Assembly (NCBI RefSeq): GCF_902459615.1
Contig: NZ_CABPSA010000001.1
Coordinates: 558,001-622,000, forward strand
Length of the DNA: 64,000 bases
Origin: Pandoraea commovens
GTDB lineage: Bacteria; Pseudomonadota; Gammaproteobacteria; Burkholderiales; Burkholderiaceae
Direction: 5' to 3'
Under the pieces are notes generated by a model. The model made no database searches and was not told the origin of the DNA. It saw only the letters and a list, made by a program, of their open reading frames with translations. Positions within the stretch are counted from its first letter, which is position 1, and each line of letters starts with the position of its first letter. Shown here one piece after another: positions 50,191 to 58,887 of this stretch. The translations under genes and the position numbers were made by a program.

Positions 50191-50762
50191 GCGTGGCTGC
50201 CGCCGCGCTTGGGCGGCACGCGACCGTTAAGCGGCGACTGCTGCGACACTGCGGCTTCGGTCGCCTGGACGGCTTCCGTCGACATGCGACGCCACGCGTC
50301 CATCGTGCCTTGCGTCGCCTCGTTGAACGCCTGGAACCACTTCTGCAGCGGCGCTTCGGCCGCCTGCGTCGCAGCACCTGCGGCCGTGCCCGCTCCGATC
50401 AGATCGGGCAACGTCATCGCGCCAGCCATGCCGTGCTGTAGCTCCTCGCCGGTCTTGCGACAATGCTCCGCCCACAGCAACTGATTGTTCGCACACACGG
50501 CCAGCCACTCGCGCCAGAACTCGTTCTGCTGAGCGAGTTGACCGTTGAGCAGTTGCAGATGGGCCGTCAGCAGGCCATTGAAGTCTTTCGCGCCGCCCAG
50601 CGATTTGGCAGCTTCCGAATGGGCTTTGAGCAACTCGCCGTCGCGCTCGACTTGCAACTGATGCGTGCGTTGCGCGGCTTCCAGCAGAATCCCGTAAGCA
50701 CCCAGCGCGCTCGCCGTACCCAGTTTGACCAGCGCCAGTGCCGGATTCGTTTCCTTAGACAT
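50172..50762 (-). CDS. Phasin-like PHA granule-associated protein
   Basis: This 196-residue protein starts at ATG 50762 (AGGAG 7 nt upstream); an in-frame TTG at 50768 is less likely. It is almost entirely helical, with amphipathic Ala/Gln/Leu-rich repeats ('LLKAHSEAAKSLGGAKDFNGLLTAHLQLLNGQLAQQNEFWREWLAV') and an Arg/Ser-rich C-terminus. This composition and its place 42 bp downstream of phaB mark it as a phasin coating PHA granules. Its 3' end overlaps the convergent phaC stop by 19 bp. Confidence 0.8.
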   Translation of the reverse strand: MSKETNPALALVKLGTASALGAYGILLEAAQRTHQLQVERDGELLKAHSEAAKSLGGAKDFNGLLTAHLQLLNGQLAQQNEFWREWLAVCANNQLLWAEHCRKTGEELQHGMAGAMTLPDLIGAGTAAGAATQAAEAPLQKWFQAFNEATQGTMDAWRRMSTEAVQATEAAVSQQSPLNGRVPPKRGGSHAQRSST

Positions 50763-50804
50763 CGTCAATCTCCTAAGTCAGTAGTTTTGATGCGTCGCTG
50801 CACG

Positions 50805-51548
50805 TCACTCCATATGCATGCCGCCGTTGATGGCGAGGTTACTGCCGGTGATGAAACCTGCGTCGTCCGACACAAGAAAGGCGACGAGCGCAGCCACTTC
50901 GTCAGGGCGACCGAGACGGCCGACCGGAATCTGCGGAAGGATGCGCGATTCGAGCACTTCCTGCGGCACGGCCGTGACCATCTTCGTTGCGAGATAGCCG
51001 GGTGAGATCGTGTTGACCGTCACACCCGATTTGGCGACTTCCAACGCGAGCGCCTTGGTGAAGCCGTGCATGCCCGCCTTCGCAGCCGCATAGTTCGCCT
51101 GCCCGAATGCGCCGCGACTGCCATTGACTGAGGAGATGTTGACGATGCGTCCCCAGCCACGCGCGACCATGCCGCCGAAAAGCGGCCGGGTCATGTTGAA
51201 GACGCTATCCAGATCCGTGCGCAATACCGACTGCCAGTCTTCGACCGTCATCTTGCGCATGGTGGCATCGCGCGTAATCCCCGCATTGTTGATGAGAATA
51301 TCTACCGGACCGGAGTCCGATTCGACGGCTTTCGCACAAGCCTCGCAGGACGCGAAGTCGGCAACGTCGACACGATAAGCGGCGAAGTCCCGGCCCGTGG
51401 CGCGCATGCGCTCGACCCATCCTTCGCAATCGTGATTTTGGGGTGAGCAGGTGACTGCAACGCGGTACCCGGCATCGGCAAGCCGCAGGCTGATCGCCTC
51501 GCCCAAACCGCCCATGCCACCTGTCACCAATGCTGTTCGTGTTGTCAT
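50805..51548 (-). CDS. phaB: Acetoacetyl-CoA reductase
   Basis: This 247-residue short-chain dehydrogenase has the cofactor loop TGGMGGLG (residues 9-16), the NNAG motif, and the catalytic Ser in 'ISSVNGSRGAFGQ', then Tyr and Lys in 'NYAAAKAG'. The 'GITRDATMRKM' and 'TNLDSVFN'-type segment (here RTDLDSVFN) and 'VNTISPGYLATKMV' are PhaB-specific compared with FabG. It makes (R)-3-hydroxybutyryl-CoA for PhaC. It is followed by the phasin gene in the same direction. Confidence 0.92.
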   Translation of the reverse strand: MTTRTALVTGGMGGLGEAISLRLADAGYRVAVTCSPQNHDCEGWVERMRATGRDFAAYRVDVADFASCEACAKAVESDSGPVDILINNAGITRDATMRKMTVEDWQSVLRTDLDSVFNMTRPLFGGMVARGWGRIVNISSVNGSRGAFGQANYAAAKAGMHGFTKALALEVAKSGVTVNTISPGYLATKMVTAVPQEVLESRILPQIPVGRLGRPDEVAALVAFLVSDDAGFITGSNLAINGGMHME

Positions 51549-52238
51549 GGCTATCCGTCTCTGGTTAACGTCTGTCGTTAAACTTCGGATACATCCAGCA
51601 TAGTCGCGAACGACCGACTTACTGTGGCAATCGACACCCCGACAAAGACTTCGCTTGACCCTGGTCAAGCCGCAGCGCCATTCGGCACCGTCAGCATCGA
51701 AAAACGCGCTGCCGGTATCGACCTCCTGTGCTGCTCTTGTTGTGAACTGCCGGGTGTCAACGCTGCGATGTCGCCAGTCATTGCAACTGGCCCGAGTGCG
51801 ACTCGATGTGCGCGACAACGTTCCTTGGTTGTGACAATTTGTCCCGGAGAGTAGCCTTTCTGACATGCGCGTCAGCACGCATCGTCACCGCGTCGATTGC
51901 ATGCAATATGACGATCTGCTGACACCGCATTCGCGTACACGCTTGCGGGTACGCCTGTCAGGCATCGTACTCCAAAATAATTTGTTGGTTGGTCATTCGC
52001 ACCTCATCGACAACAATCCAATGACCCGCCCCTATCGATAGTCACAGGGGTGCGCGTCGAGCCCTTTCGCGGCCGTTGCAGCGCACCGGCAATCCATATA
52101 TCATCGCCCGTAGATTTTTTCCGGATCGCGCGGAGACGGCCGTCCTCGGGGCGGACACCACAATGCGATCACGTCGTTGAAGTCGTCGTAACTCGTTGTT
52201 TTTCCTACCTGAATTCCTATTTTGTGGGTCACGAGCGC
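51549..52238. other. 690-bp divergent regulatory region (phaB / RND efflux operon)
   Basis: This is the longest non-coding stretch of the window. It contains a palindrome near phaB (separate entry), a perfect 12-bp palindrome ATTGCATGCAAT at 51896-51907, and an AT-rich block at 51975-52000 (AAATAATTTGTTGGTTGGTCATT) whose GGTCATT recurs inverted as AATGACC at 52020-52026. There is also an AT-rich patch near 52110-52120 before the RND adaptor. Short open frames such as 51624-51854 have no ribosome site and unusual composition. Regulators of both operons, including the TetR protein encoded at 58167, are expected to bind here. Confidence 0.5.
51565..51581. promoter_or_regulatory. Palindrome upstream of phaB
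   Basis: TTAACG-N5-CGTTAA, perfect 6-bp arms, begins 17 bp upstream of the phaB start codon. Position at the promoter/leader suggests an operator. Confidence 0.45.
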
Positions 52239-53450
52239 ATGATGTCCTTTCTGCCCGATACCGCTGATACCGCCCCCCGACGCCGGCTCGTGCTGGCGGT
52301 CGCCACCACCGCCATTGCCGCCGCCGCGTTAGCTGCCTGCTCACGCAAGGCACCGCCGGAGCCGCCGCCGCGACCGGTCGTCGCCGTCGCCGCGAAGCTC
52401 ACCGAACAAACGCCGATTGCCTCGCTGCCCGCGCAAATCGAAGCGCGTTACACCACGCCGCTGTCGTTCCGTGTGGCAGGCAAGATCGTCGATCGCTCGG
52501 TGCGCCTTGGCGACGCCGTCAAGGCTGGTCAGGTCGTCGCCAGACTCGACCCGGCCGACTTGTCGAAGAATGCCGCCAGCGCGCGTGCACAGCTCGACGC
52601 CGCCCAGCATCAACTCGATTACGCGACGCAAACGGTCAACCGCGACCGCGCGCAGGCGCGCGAGAGTCTGATCGCCCCCGCGCAGCTCGAACAGTCCGAG
52701 AACGCGTATGCCAGCGCCCTCGCGCAACGCAATCAGGCCACACAACAGGCCGCACTCGCGGGTGATCAGTTGAGCTACGGCAATCTCAAGGCGGACCGTG
52801 ACGGCGTCATCACCGCCGAACAAGCCGACACCGGACAGAATGTCAGCGCCGGTCAGCCGGTGTACCAACTGGCCTGGACAGGTGATGTCGATGTGATTGC
52901 CGACGTCCCCGAAGTTGCGCTCGGCGCGTTCCGCATCGGGCAGACGGCCACGGTTTCTCTCCCTGCGATTCCAGGCAAGACATGGCAGGCACGCGTGCGC
53001 GAAATCTCGCCCGCTGCCGATCCGATGAGCCGCACGTATCGCGCGAAGCTCTCGCTGCTGTCACCCGGCAACGAGGTCAAACTCGGCATGACGGCCAACG
53101 TCGCCTTCGCCCAGCCGCTACCGAGGGGCGCCGCCCCCGTGGCGAATGCGTCTGCACCGGCGGCGGCTTCCGGCGCGACGGCCGCGGCTGTCGCCAATGC
53201 GCAGCCGATCACCCTGCCCTCCACCGCACTCTTCCACGATGGCAATCAACCTGCCGTGTGGGTCGTCAAGCAGGACGACACGCTCGCTCTGCGCCGCGTG
53301 ACGATCGTTCGCTATGGCGAGCGCACCGTCACGGTCGCTGGGGGCATCGAGCCCGGCGAGCGCATCGTCTGGCAAGGCGTGCACACCGTGACTGCCGGTC
53401 AGAAAGTACGCGTGGTCGCGCCGCTGCATCCTGAGGACTTCGCGTCATGA
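52239..53450 (+). CDS. RND efflux periplasmic adaptor lipoprotein
   Basis: This membrane fusion protein has 403 residues from ATG 52239 (an ATG also at 52242; the frame to 52050 is unsupported). It has a lipobox LAAC at about residues 31-34, so it is anchored to the inner membrane. The family layout is visible: barrel-sandwich strand 'RVAGKIVDRSVRLGDAVKAGQVVARLDPADL', helical hairpin (about 110-175), second lipoyl half 'LKADRDGVITAEQADTGQNVSAGQPVYQLA', beta-barrel 'VSLPAIPGKTWQARVREISPAADP'. A long Ala-rich insert (about 290-318) precedes the last domain. It is coupled to the pump by ATGA. Confidence 0.93.
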   Translation: MMSFLPDTADTAPRRRLVLAVATTAIAAAALAACSRKAPPEPPPRPVVAVAAKLTEQTPIASLPAQIEARYTTPLSFRVAGKIVDRSVRLGDAVKAGQVVARLDPADLSKNAASARAQLDAAQHQLDYATQTVNRDRAQARESLIAPAQLEQSENAYASALAQRNQATQQAALAGDQLSYGNLKADRDGVITAEQADTGQNVSAGQPVYQLAWTGDVDVIADVPEVALGAFRIGQTATVSLPAIPGKTWQARVREISPAADPMSRTYRAKLSLLSPGNEVKLGMTANVAFAQPLPRGAAPVANASAPAAASGATAAAVANAQPITLPSTALFHDGNQPAVWVVKQDDTLALRRVTIVRYGERTVTVAGGIEPGERIVWQGVHTVTAGQKVRVVAPLHPEDFAS

Positions 53451-56400
53451 GCACGCAGGACGGGAAGCCGCCCGTACCCCAGGATCCGCAAACGGGTCCA
53501 GCCACCTCCACCGAAGCACCGAAGGACTATCGTCACGAAGAGGGGCATTTCAACCTCTCGGCGTGGGCGTTACGTCACAAATCGCTTGTGATCTTCCTGA
53601 TCGCGATGGCGACGATCTTCGGCATTCTGGCCTACTCGCGTCTCGCGCAATCGGAGGATCCGCCGTTCACCTTCCGCGTGATGGTGATTCGCACGTTCTG
53701 GCCGGGTGCGACCGCCAAGCAGGTGCAGGAGCAAGTCACCGACCGGATCGCACGCAAGCTTCAGGAGATGCCCAACATCGACTTCCAGCGCAGCTATTCG
53801 CGCCCGGGCGAGTCCTTGTTGTTCTTCTCGATGAAGGATTCCGCGCCGCCCAACGAGGTGCCCGAAGAGTGGTACCAGGTTCGCAAAAAGGTCGGCGACA
53901 TTGCCTACACGCTGCCGCAGGGCGTGCAGGGGCCGTTCTTTAACGACGAATTCGGCGACGTCTACACGCACATCTTCACGCTCGAAGGCGACGGCTTCGG
54001 CCCTGCCCAGTTGCGTGACTACGCCGACGCGTTGCGCACCGTACTGTTGCGCGTGCCCGGCGTGGCGAAGGTCGACTACTTCGGCGATCAGGATCAGCGC
54101 ATCTACGTCGAAATCAGCAACACGCAACTCACCCGTCTCGGTATCTCGCCGAACCAGATTGCGCAGGCCGTCAACGGTCAGAACGCGGTCTCACCGGCAG
54201 GCACCATCGAAGCGCCGAACGATCGCGTGGTCGTGCGCCCGAGCGGTCAGTACCGCAATGTCGACGAACTCGCCGACACGCTCATCCGCGTGAACAATCG
54301 CACGTTCCGCCTCGGTGACATTGCGACGATCAAGCGTGGCTACGTCGATCCGCCCGTCTCGGAAATGCGCTTTGGCGGCAAACCTGTACTCGGCATCGGT
54401 ATCACGATGCAAAAGGGGCAGGACGTCATCCACCTTGGCAAAGCGCTTACCAACACTATGGGCGAGTTGCGCGCGCAGTTGCCCGCCGGGTTGAAGCTGA
54501 CGGAAGTCGCGAGCATGTCGCAGTCCGTGTCGCACTCGGTCGACGACTTCCTCGAAGCCGTGGCCGAAGCCGTCGCTATCGTGCTGGTCGTAAGCCTCGT
54601 CTCGCTCGGTTTCCGCACGGGCATGGTGGTGGTGATTTCGATTCCGGTCGTGCTCGCCGTCACGTCGTTGTTCATGTACATCTTTGACATCGGGCTGCAT
54701 AAGGTCTCGCTCGGCACGCTGATTCTCGCGCTCGGTCTGTTGGTGGACGATGCGATCATCGCCGTCGAAATGATGGCGGTGAAGCTCGCACAGGGTTGGG
54801 ATCGTAAGCGCGCCGCCGCGTTCGCGTACACCAGCACGGCGTTCCCGATGCTCACCGGCACGCTCGTGACCGTCTCCGGCTTCCTGCCGATCGCGCTCGC
54901 CAAGTCGAGCACCGGCGAATACACCCGCTCGATCTTCGAAGTCTCGGCGATTGCCCTGCTCGCGTCGTGGCTTGCGGCCGTGGTGCTCATTCCCCTGCTC
55001 GGCTACAAGATGCTGCCTGAGCGCCCGCGCGAAGCCCATCATGGCGACGATCACGAGCACGAGGTCTACGATACGAAGTTCTACAACCGTCTGCGCGGCT
55101 GGCTCACGTGGTGCATCGAGCGCAAGTTCATCGTGCTCATCATCACAGTCGTGCTGTTCCTGATTGCGATGGCAGGCTTCTCGCTGGTGCCGCAGCAGTT
55201 CTTCCCAAGCTCCGACCGGCCTGAACTGATGGTGGACTTGCGCCTGCAGGAAGGCGCGTCGTATCAGGCCACGCTGCGCGAGACGGAACGCCTCGAAAAG
55301 CTGCTCGAAGGCCGTAAGGAGATCGATCACACGGTGAGCTTCGTGGGCACCGGTGCGCCCCGCTTCTATCTGCCGCTCGACCAGCAACTGCCCACGCCGA
55401 ACTTCGCGCAGCTCGTGATCACCGCGAAATCGGTGGAAGAGCGCGAGGCGCTCGCGCAGTGGCTCGAACCGAAGCTGCGCGAGGCCATGCCGGGCGTGCG
55501 CACCCGTCTGTCGCGCCTAGAGAACGGGCCGCCGGTCGGCTTCCCGGTGCAGTTCCGCGTTAGCGGCGACGACATCGGCACCGTGCGCAAGATCTCCGAG
55601 CAAGTGGCGGACGTAATGCGAAACAACGGCGATACGGTCGACGTCCAGTTCGACTGGGACGAGCCGTCGCAACGCTCGGTGCGCTTCGAAGTGGATCAGC
55701 AGAAGGCGCGTGCGTTGAACGTCAGTTCCTCGGACATCGCGAACTTCATCGCCATGACGCTCACGGGCTACGACATCAGTCAGTACCGCGAACGCGACAA
55801 GCTGATCTCGATCACGCTGCGCTCGCCGAAGGCCGAACGCGTTGACCCGGCGAAGCTTGCAACGCTGGCCATGCCCACGCCCAATGGCCCGGTGCCGCTC
55901 GCCACGCTCGGCCGTGTGGTGGACGAACTGGAATACGGCGTGATCTGGGAGCGCGACCGTCAGCCGACCATCACCGTGCGCTCCGACGTGCGTGCAGGCA
56001 AGCAAGGCATCGACGTGACCGAAGCCGTCTACAAGAAGCTCGGCGATATCCGTCGCGCACTGCCAGTCGGTTATCGCATCGAGATCGGCGGATCGGTCGA
56101 AGAGTCGGGCAAGGGTCAGGCATCGATTAATGCGCAAATGCCGATCATGGTGATCGCGGTGCTCACGCTGCTGATGATTCAGTTGCAGAGCTTCGCGCGC
56201 ACCATGCTGGTGGTGCTGACCGCGCCGCTCGGCATGATCGGGGTCGTCGCCACACTGCTGCTGTTCGGCAAACCGTTTGGCTTCGTTGCGATGCTCGGTG
56301 TGATCGCCATGTTCGGGATCATCATGCGTAACTCGGTGATTCTGGTCGATCAGATCGAGCAGGACGTCTCGGCCGGACACCCGCGCTTCGACGCCATCGT

Positions 56401-56656
56401 CAGTGCGACAGTGCGACGCTTCCGTCCGATTACGCTCACCGCCGCTGCCGCCGTGCTCGCGTTGATTCCGCTGCTGCGCAGCAACTTCTTCGGACCGATG
56501 GCGACGGCGCTGATGGGCGGCATCACCAGCGCGACCATTCTTACCGTGTTCTTCCTGCCAGCGTTGTATGCGACGGCGTTCCGTGTGCGTCACGACGAAC
56601 GTGCCGATCATCCGTCGCAGGCATCGTCCGGCAGTTCGCAAGGAGACCGCTCATGA
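53447..56656 (+). CDS. RND-family efflux pump (HAE1-like)
   Basis: This 1069-residue inner-membrane pump has twelve helices with two large periplasmic loops. The proton-relay Asp pair is in TM4 ('LGLLVDDAIIAVEMM'). 'GISPNQIAQAVNGQN' and 'RPELMVDLRLQEGASYQAT' occur in the periplasmic domains. A 45-residue polar cytoplasmic N-terminus precedes TM1, longer than AcrB. The subfamily resembles the short-motif RND pumps of Burkholderiales that work with a single adaptor. Expected substrates are drugs or solvents; the sequence does not decide. ATGA overlaps at both ends. Confidence 0.94.
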   Translation: MSTQDGKPPVPQDPQTGPATSTEAPKDYRHEEGHFNLSAWALRHKSLVIFLIAMATIFGILAYSRLAQSEDPPFTFRVMVIRTFWPGATAKQVQEQVTDRIARKLQEMPNIDFQRSYSRPGESLLFFSMKDSAPPNEVPEEWYQVRKKVGDIAYTLPQGVQGPFFNDEFGDVYTHIFTLEGDGFGPAQLRDYADALRTVLLRVPGVAKVDYFGDQDQRIYVEISNTQLTRLGISPNQIAQAVNGQNAVSPAGTIEAPNDRVVVRPSGQYRNVDELADTLIRVNNRTFRLGDIATIKRGYVDPPVSEMRFGGKPVLGIGITMQKGQDVIHLGKALTNTMGELRAQLPAGLKLTEVASMSQSVSHSVDDFLEAVAEAVAIVLVVSLVSLGFRTGMVVVISIPVVLAVTSLFMYIFDIGLHKVSLGTLILALGLLVDDAIIAVEMMAVKLAQGWDRKRAAAFAYTSTAFPMLTGTLVTVSGFLPIALAKSSTGEYTRSIFEVSAIALLASWLAAVVLIPLLGYKMLPERPREAHHGDDHEHEVYDTKFYNRLRGWLTWCIERKFIVLIITVVLFLIAMAGFSLVPQQFFPSSDRPELMVDLRLQEGASYQATLRETERLEKLLEGRKEIDHTVSFVGTGAPRFYLPLDQQLPTPNFAQLVITAKSVEEREALAQWLEPKLREAMPGVRTRLSRLENGPPVGFPVQFRVSGDDIGTVRKISEQVADVMRNNGDTVDVQFDWDEPSQRSVRFEVDQQKARALNVSSSDIANFIAMTLTGYDISQYRERDKLISITLRSPKAERVDPAKLATLAMPTPNGPVPLATLGRVVDELEYGVIWERDRQPTITVRSDVRAGKQGIDVTEAVYKKLGDIRRALPVGYRIEIGGSVEESGKGQASINAQMPIMVIAVLTLLMIQLQSFARTMLVVLTAPLGMIGVVATLLLFGKPFGFVAMLGVIAMFGIIMRNSVILVDQIEQDVSAGHPRFDAIVSATVRRFRPITLTAAAAVLALIPLLRSNFFGPMATALMGGITSATILTVFFLPALYATAFRVRHDERADHPSQASSGSSQGDRS

Positions 56657-58170
56657 CTTCGCGCATCGTTTCACGCGCACTGCGGTGCGCCCCGCTCGCC
56701 CCCATGTTCTGGCTGAGTGCCTGCTCGTTCACGCCGGGCGACAAGCCGCCAGTGATGCCCTCGCCGTCTCACTACGGCGCGAACGCCCTGCCCGAGCGCA
56801 CAGTCACGGCGCAAGGCGCTTCGCAACGCTTCGATGTGGGTGCCCCGCCGGTGAAAGCCTGGTGGCAAGCCTACGAGTCGGACAAACTCAACGCACTGGT
56901 CGACGAAGGCCTGCGCAACAGTCCGAATCTGGCGGCGTCCGACCATGCTCTGCAAGCAGCGCGCGAGCAATTGAAGGCGCAGATCGGTTCGTCGCTGTTC
57001 CCCTCCATCGACCTTGGCGGGGAAGTGGCCCGCGAACGCAATCTCGGCATTCCGAACCTCCGGCCGCCGACGGCGCTCTACAACATGTTCGTCGGACAGA
57101 TTCAGGCGCGCTATACGTTCGACTTCTTCGGGGCGTCGCGCTTCGCCAACGCGTCGCTCGCCGCGCAAGTCGATCAGCAGGCGTTCCAACTGGAATCGGC
57201 GCGTCAGGCGCTCGCAGCGAACATCGTCTCCGGCGCGATTGGCGCGTCGGTGCTCGGGGCGCAAGTCAAAGCGACCGAGCGACTGGTCGAGCTGGCGCAG
57301 GCGGATGCCACCGATATGGCCCGACGCGAAGCCCTCGGCGCGGTGTCGCGCGCCGATGCGCTGGCGTCTGCCCAGAATGCCGAATCGCTGGCCGCGTCGC
57401 TCCCCGGGCTGCGGGCGCAGTGGCAATCGACGCGCCATGCGCTCGCTGTCCTGCTCGGCCGTACGCCCGATCAGGCCCCGGACGATCTGGCGCTCGGCGA
57501 GCTGAAGGTGCCGCGCACCGTGCCGGTGTCGGTGCCGTCGACGCTGCTGCAATCGCGCCCTGACATTCAGGCCGCGGAGATGGCGCTCAAGGCGGCGTCG
57601 GCCGAGGTTGGCGTGGCGACCGCGCAAATGTTCCCGAGCTTGTCGCTCAGCGCTTCGATGGGCAAAGGCGGCTTCAACTGGCCGACGGTGATGTCCAACG
57701 CCGGGTCGCTGTGGAGCATCGCGGCATCGATCTCGCAGCCGATCTTCCACGGCGGCGCGTTGCTTGCGCAGCGTCGCGCGGCACAGGCGACGTACGAGGC
57801 AGCCGTCGAACAGTACAAGCAGACCGTGCTGACGGCGTTCAAGAACGTGGCGGACACGCTGGCGTCGCTCGAAGCGGACAATACGTCGCTGCTACACGCC
57901 GATAGCGCCAGCGCGGCCGCCGAGCAGATCTATCGCGATACAGCGGCGCGGGTGCGTCTGGGGGCCTTGCCGGTGTCGTCCGCGCGCGGGCGCGAACAGC
58001 AGTACTGGAACGCCTACCTGACGACGGTGCGTGCAACCGGCGCGCGTTTGTCGGATACTGCGCTACTGTTTTACGCGATGGGCGTGCCGCCCGAGCCCGC
58101 CGACGCTGCCCCAGCGCAGGCCCCGGCTGCGGCACAACCGGCCCCGTCGCAAGACGTAGCCAGACGATGA
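56653..58170 (+). CDS. RND outer-membrane factor lipoprotein (NodT family)
   Basis: This 505-residue TolC-like channel has a lipobox LSAC near residue 20 ('FWLSACSFTPG') and AGGAGAC as ribosome site. Internal repeats are typical of NodT/OprM: 'WWQAYESDKLNALVDEGLRNSPNLAASDHALQAAREQLKA' and 'SRPDIQAAEMALKAASAEVGVATAQMFPSLSLSASMG'. The C-terminus carries a Pro/Ala-rich extension of about 30 residues. It forms the outer-membrane exit duct of the pump. It is joined to the regulator gene by ATGA. Confidence 0.93.
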   Translation: MTSRIVSRALRCAPLAPMFWLSACSFTPGDKPPVMPSPSHYGANALPERTVTAQGASQRFDVGAPPVKAWWQAYESDKLNALVDEGLRNSPNLAASDHALQAAREQLKAQIGSSLFPSIDLGGEVARERNLGIPNLRPPTALYNMFVGQIQARYTFDFFGASRFANASLAAQVDQQAFQLESARQALAANIVSGAIGASVLGAQVKATERLVELAQADATDMARREALGAVSRADALASAQNAESLAASLPGLRAQWQSTRHALAVLLGRTPDQAPDDLALGELKVPRTVPVSVPSTLLQSRPDIQAAEMALKAASAEVGVATAQMFPSLSLSASMGKGGFNWPTVMSNAGSLWSIAASISQPIFHGGALLAQRRAAQATYEAAVEQYKQTVLTAFKNVADTLASLEADNTSLLHADSASAAAEQIYRDTAARVRLGALPVSSARGREQQYWNAYLTTVRATGARLSDTALLFYAMGVPPEPADAAPAQAPAAAQPAPSQDVARR

Positions 58171-58817
58171 CCACCCGAACCACGACCCGGGGCCGACGCC
58201 CCAAACACCTCCCCGATGGCCGCGCAGCCTTGCTCGACGCGGCCATCGACGCTTTCTCGCACCTCGGCTACGACGGCGCGAACCTGCGCGGTATCGCGGC
58301 GGCCGCCAAGGTCGACGCGAGCCTCGTGCGCGTGCACTTCGGCTCGAAAGAACAGCTTTGGCGCGCCTGCGTCGATACGCTCGAAGCCGCGCTGGCCGCT
58401 CCCGTCGAAACGCTCCGCGCGATTTCGGTGGACGAAACGCGGCCGGTCAGAGACCGCCTTCGCGACGCCATCGGGCTCATCGCGGCCTACGCGGTCCAGC
58501 ACCCCGAACACAAGTGTTTCATTTCGCTGCATGCGTCCGAGACGGGCGAGCGTGGCGCGGTGCTTTACCGCCACCTGCTCGAACCGGTCTACAACTGTAT
58601 GGAGAAGCTCATCGTGGAAGGGATGGCGGCGGGCGTGATTCGCGCCGAGCATCCGGCGATGTACTTCTGCGTACTCGCCCATGCACTGCATCCGCCGCCC
58701 GGCTCACCGGTGCTCATGCAGGTGATCGCACCGGAAGTCGGCGGCGAAGCCTTCGGCCCGGCCTTGCTCAAGCAAGTCGAGATGGTGTTCTTCACACCGC
58801 CACAAGCGAACGAATGA
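58167..58817 (+). CDS. TetR-family repressor of the RND operon
   Basis: This 216-residue protein has an N-terminal HTH (about residues 18-62: 'GRAALLDAAIDAFSHLGYDGANLRGIAAAAKVDASLVRVHFGSKEQLW') with an HFGSKEQL helix 4, and a C-terminal ligand-binding helical domain of the CerR/DUF1956-like group. It is the last gene of the operon with ATGA overlap, so it would be made with the pump it probably represses; most RND repressors are divergent instead. Confidence 0.92.
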   Translation: MTTRTTTRGRRPKHLPDGRAALLDAAIDAFSHLGYDGANLRGIAAAAKVDASLVRVHFGSKEQLWRACVDTLEAALAAPVETLRAISVDETRPVRDRLRDAIGLIAAYAVQHPEHKCFISLHASETGERGAVLYRHLLEPVYNCMEKLIVEGMAAGVIRAEHPAMYFCVLAHALHPPPGSPVLMQVIAPEVGGEAFGPALLKQVEMVFFTPPQANE

Positions 58818-58839
58818 ACCGACGGTCGAATGGCGGCGC

Positions 58840-58874
58840 GGTGCATGCCGGTGCAGTCATCTCCGGCACGCACC
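58840..58874. terminator. Interrupted 10-bp stem-loop between convergent genes
   Basis: GGTGC-AT-GCCGG and CCGGC-AC-GCACC pair with a 2x2 internal loop around an 11-nt loop. It lies between the TetR stop and the stop of the convergent MFS gene and would fold from either strand, without a T-run. A probable bidirectional transcription boundary. Confidence 0.45.
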
Positions 58875-58887
58875 GATCGTTATCGCG

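Noticed and set aside
51624-51854. 76-codon frame in the phaB/RND gap
   Set aside because: No ribosome site, no family resemblance, cysteine-rich by chance; treated as non-coding.
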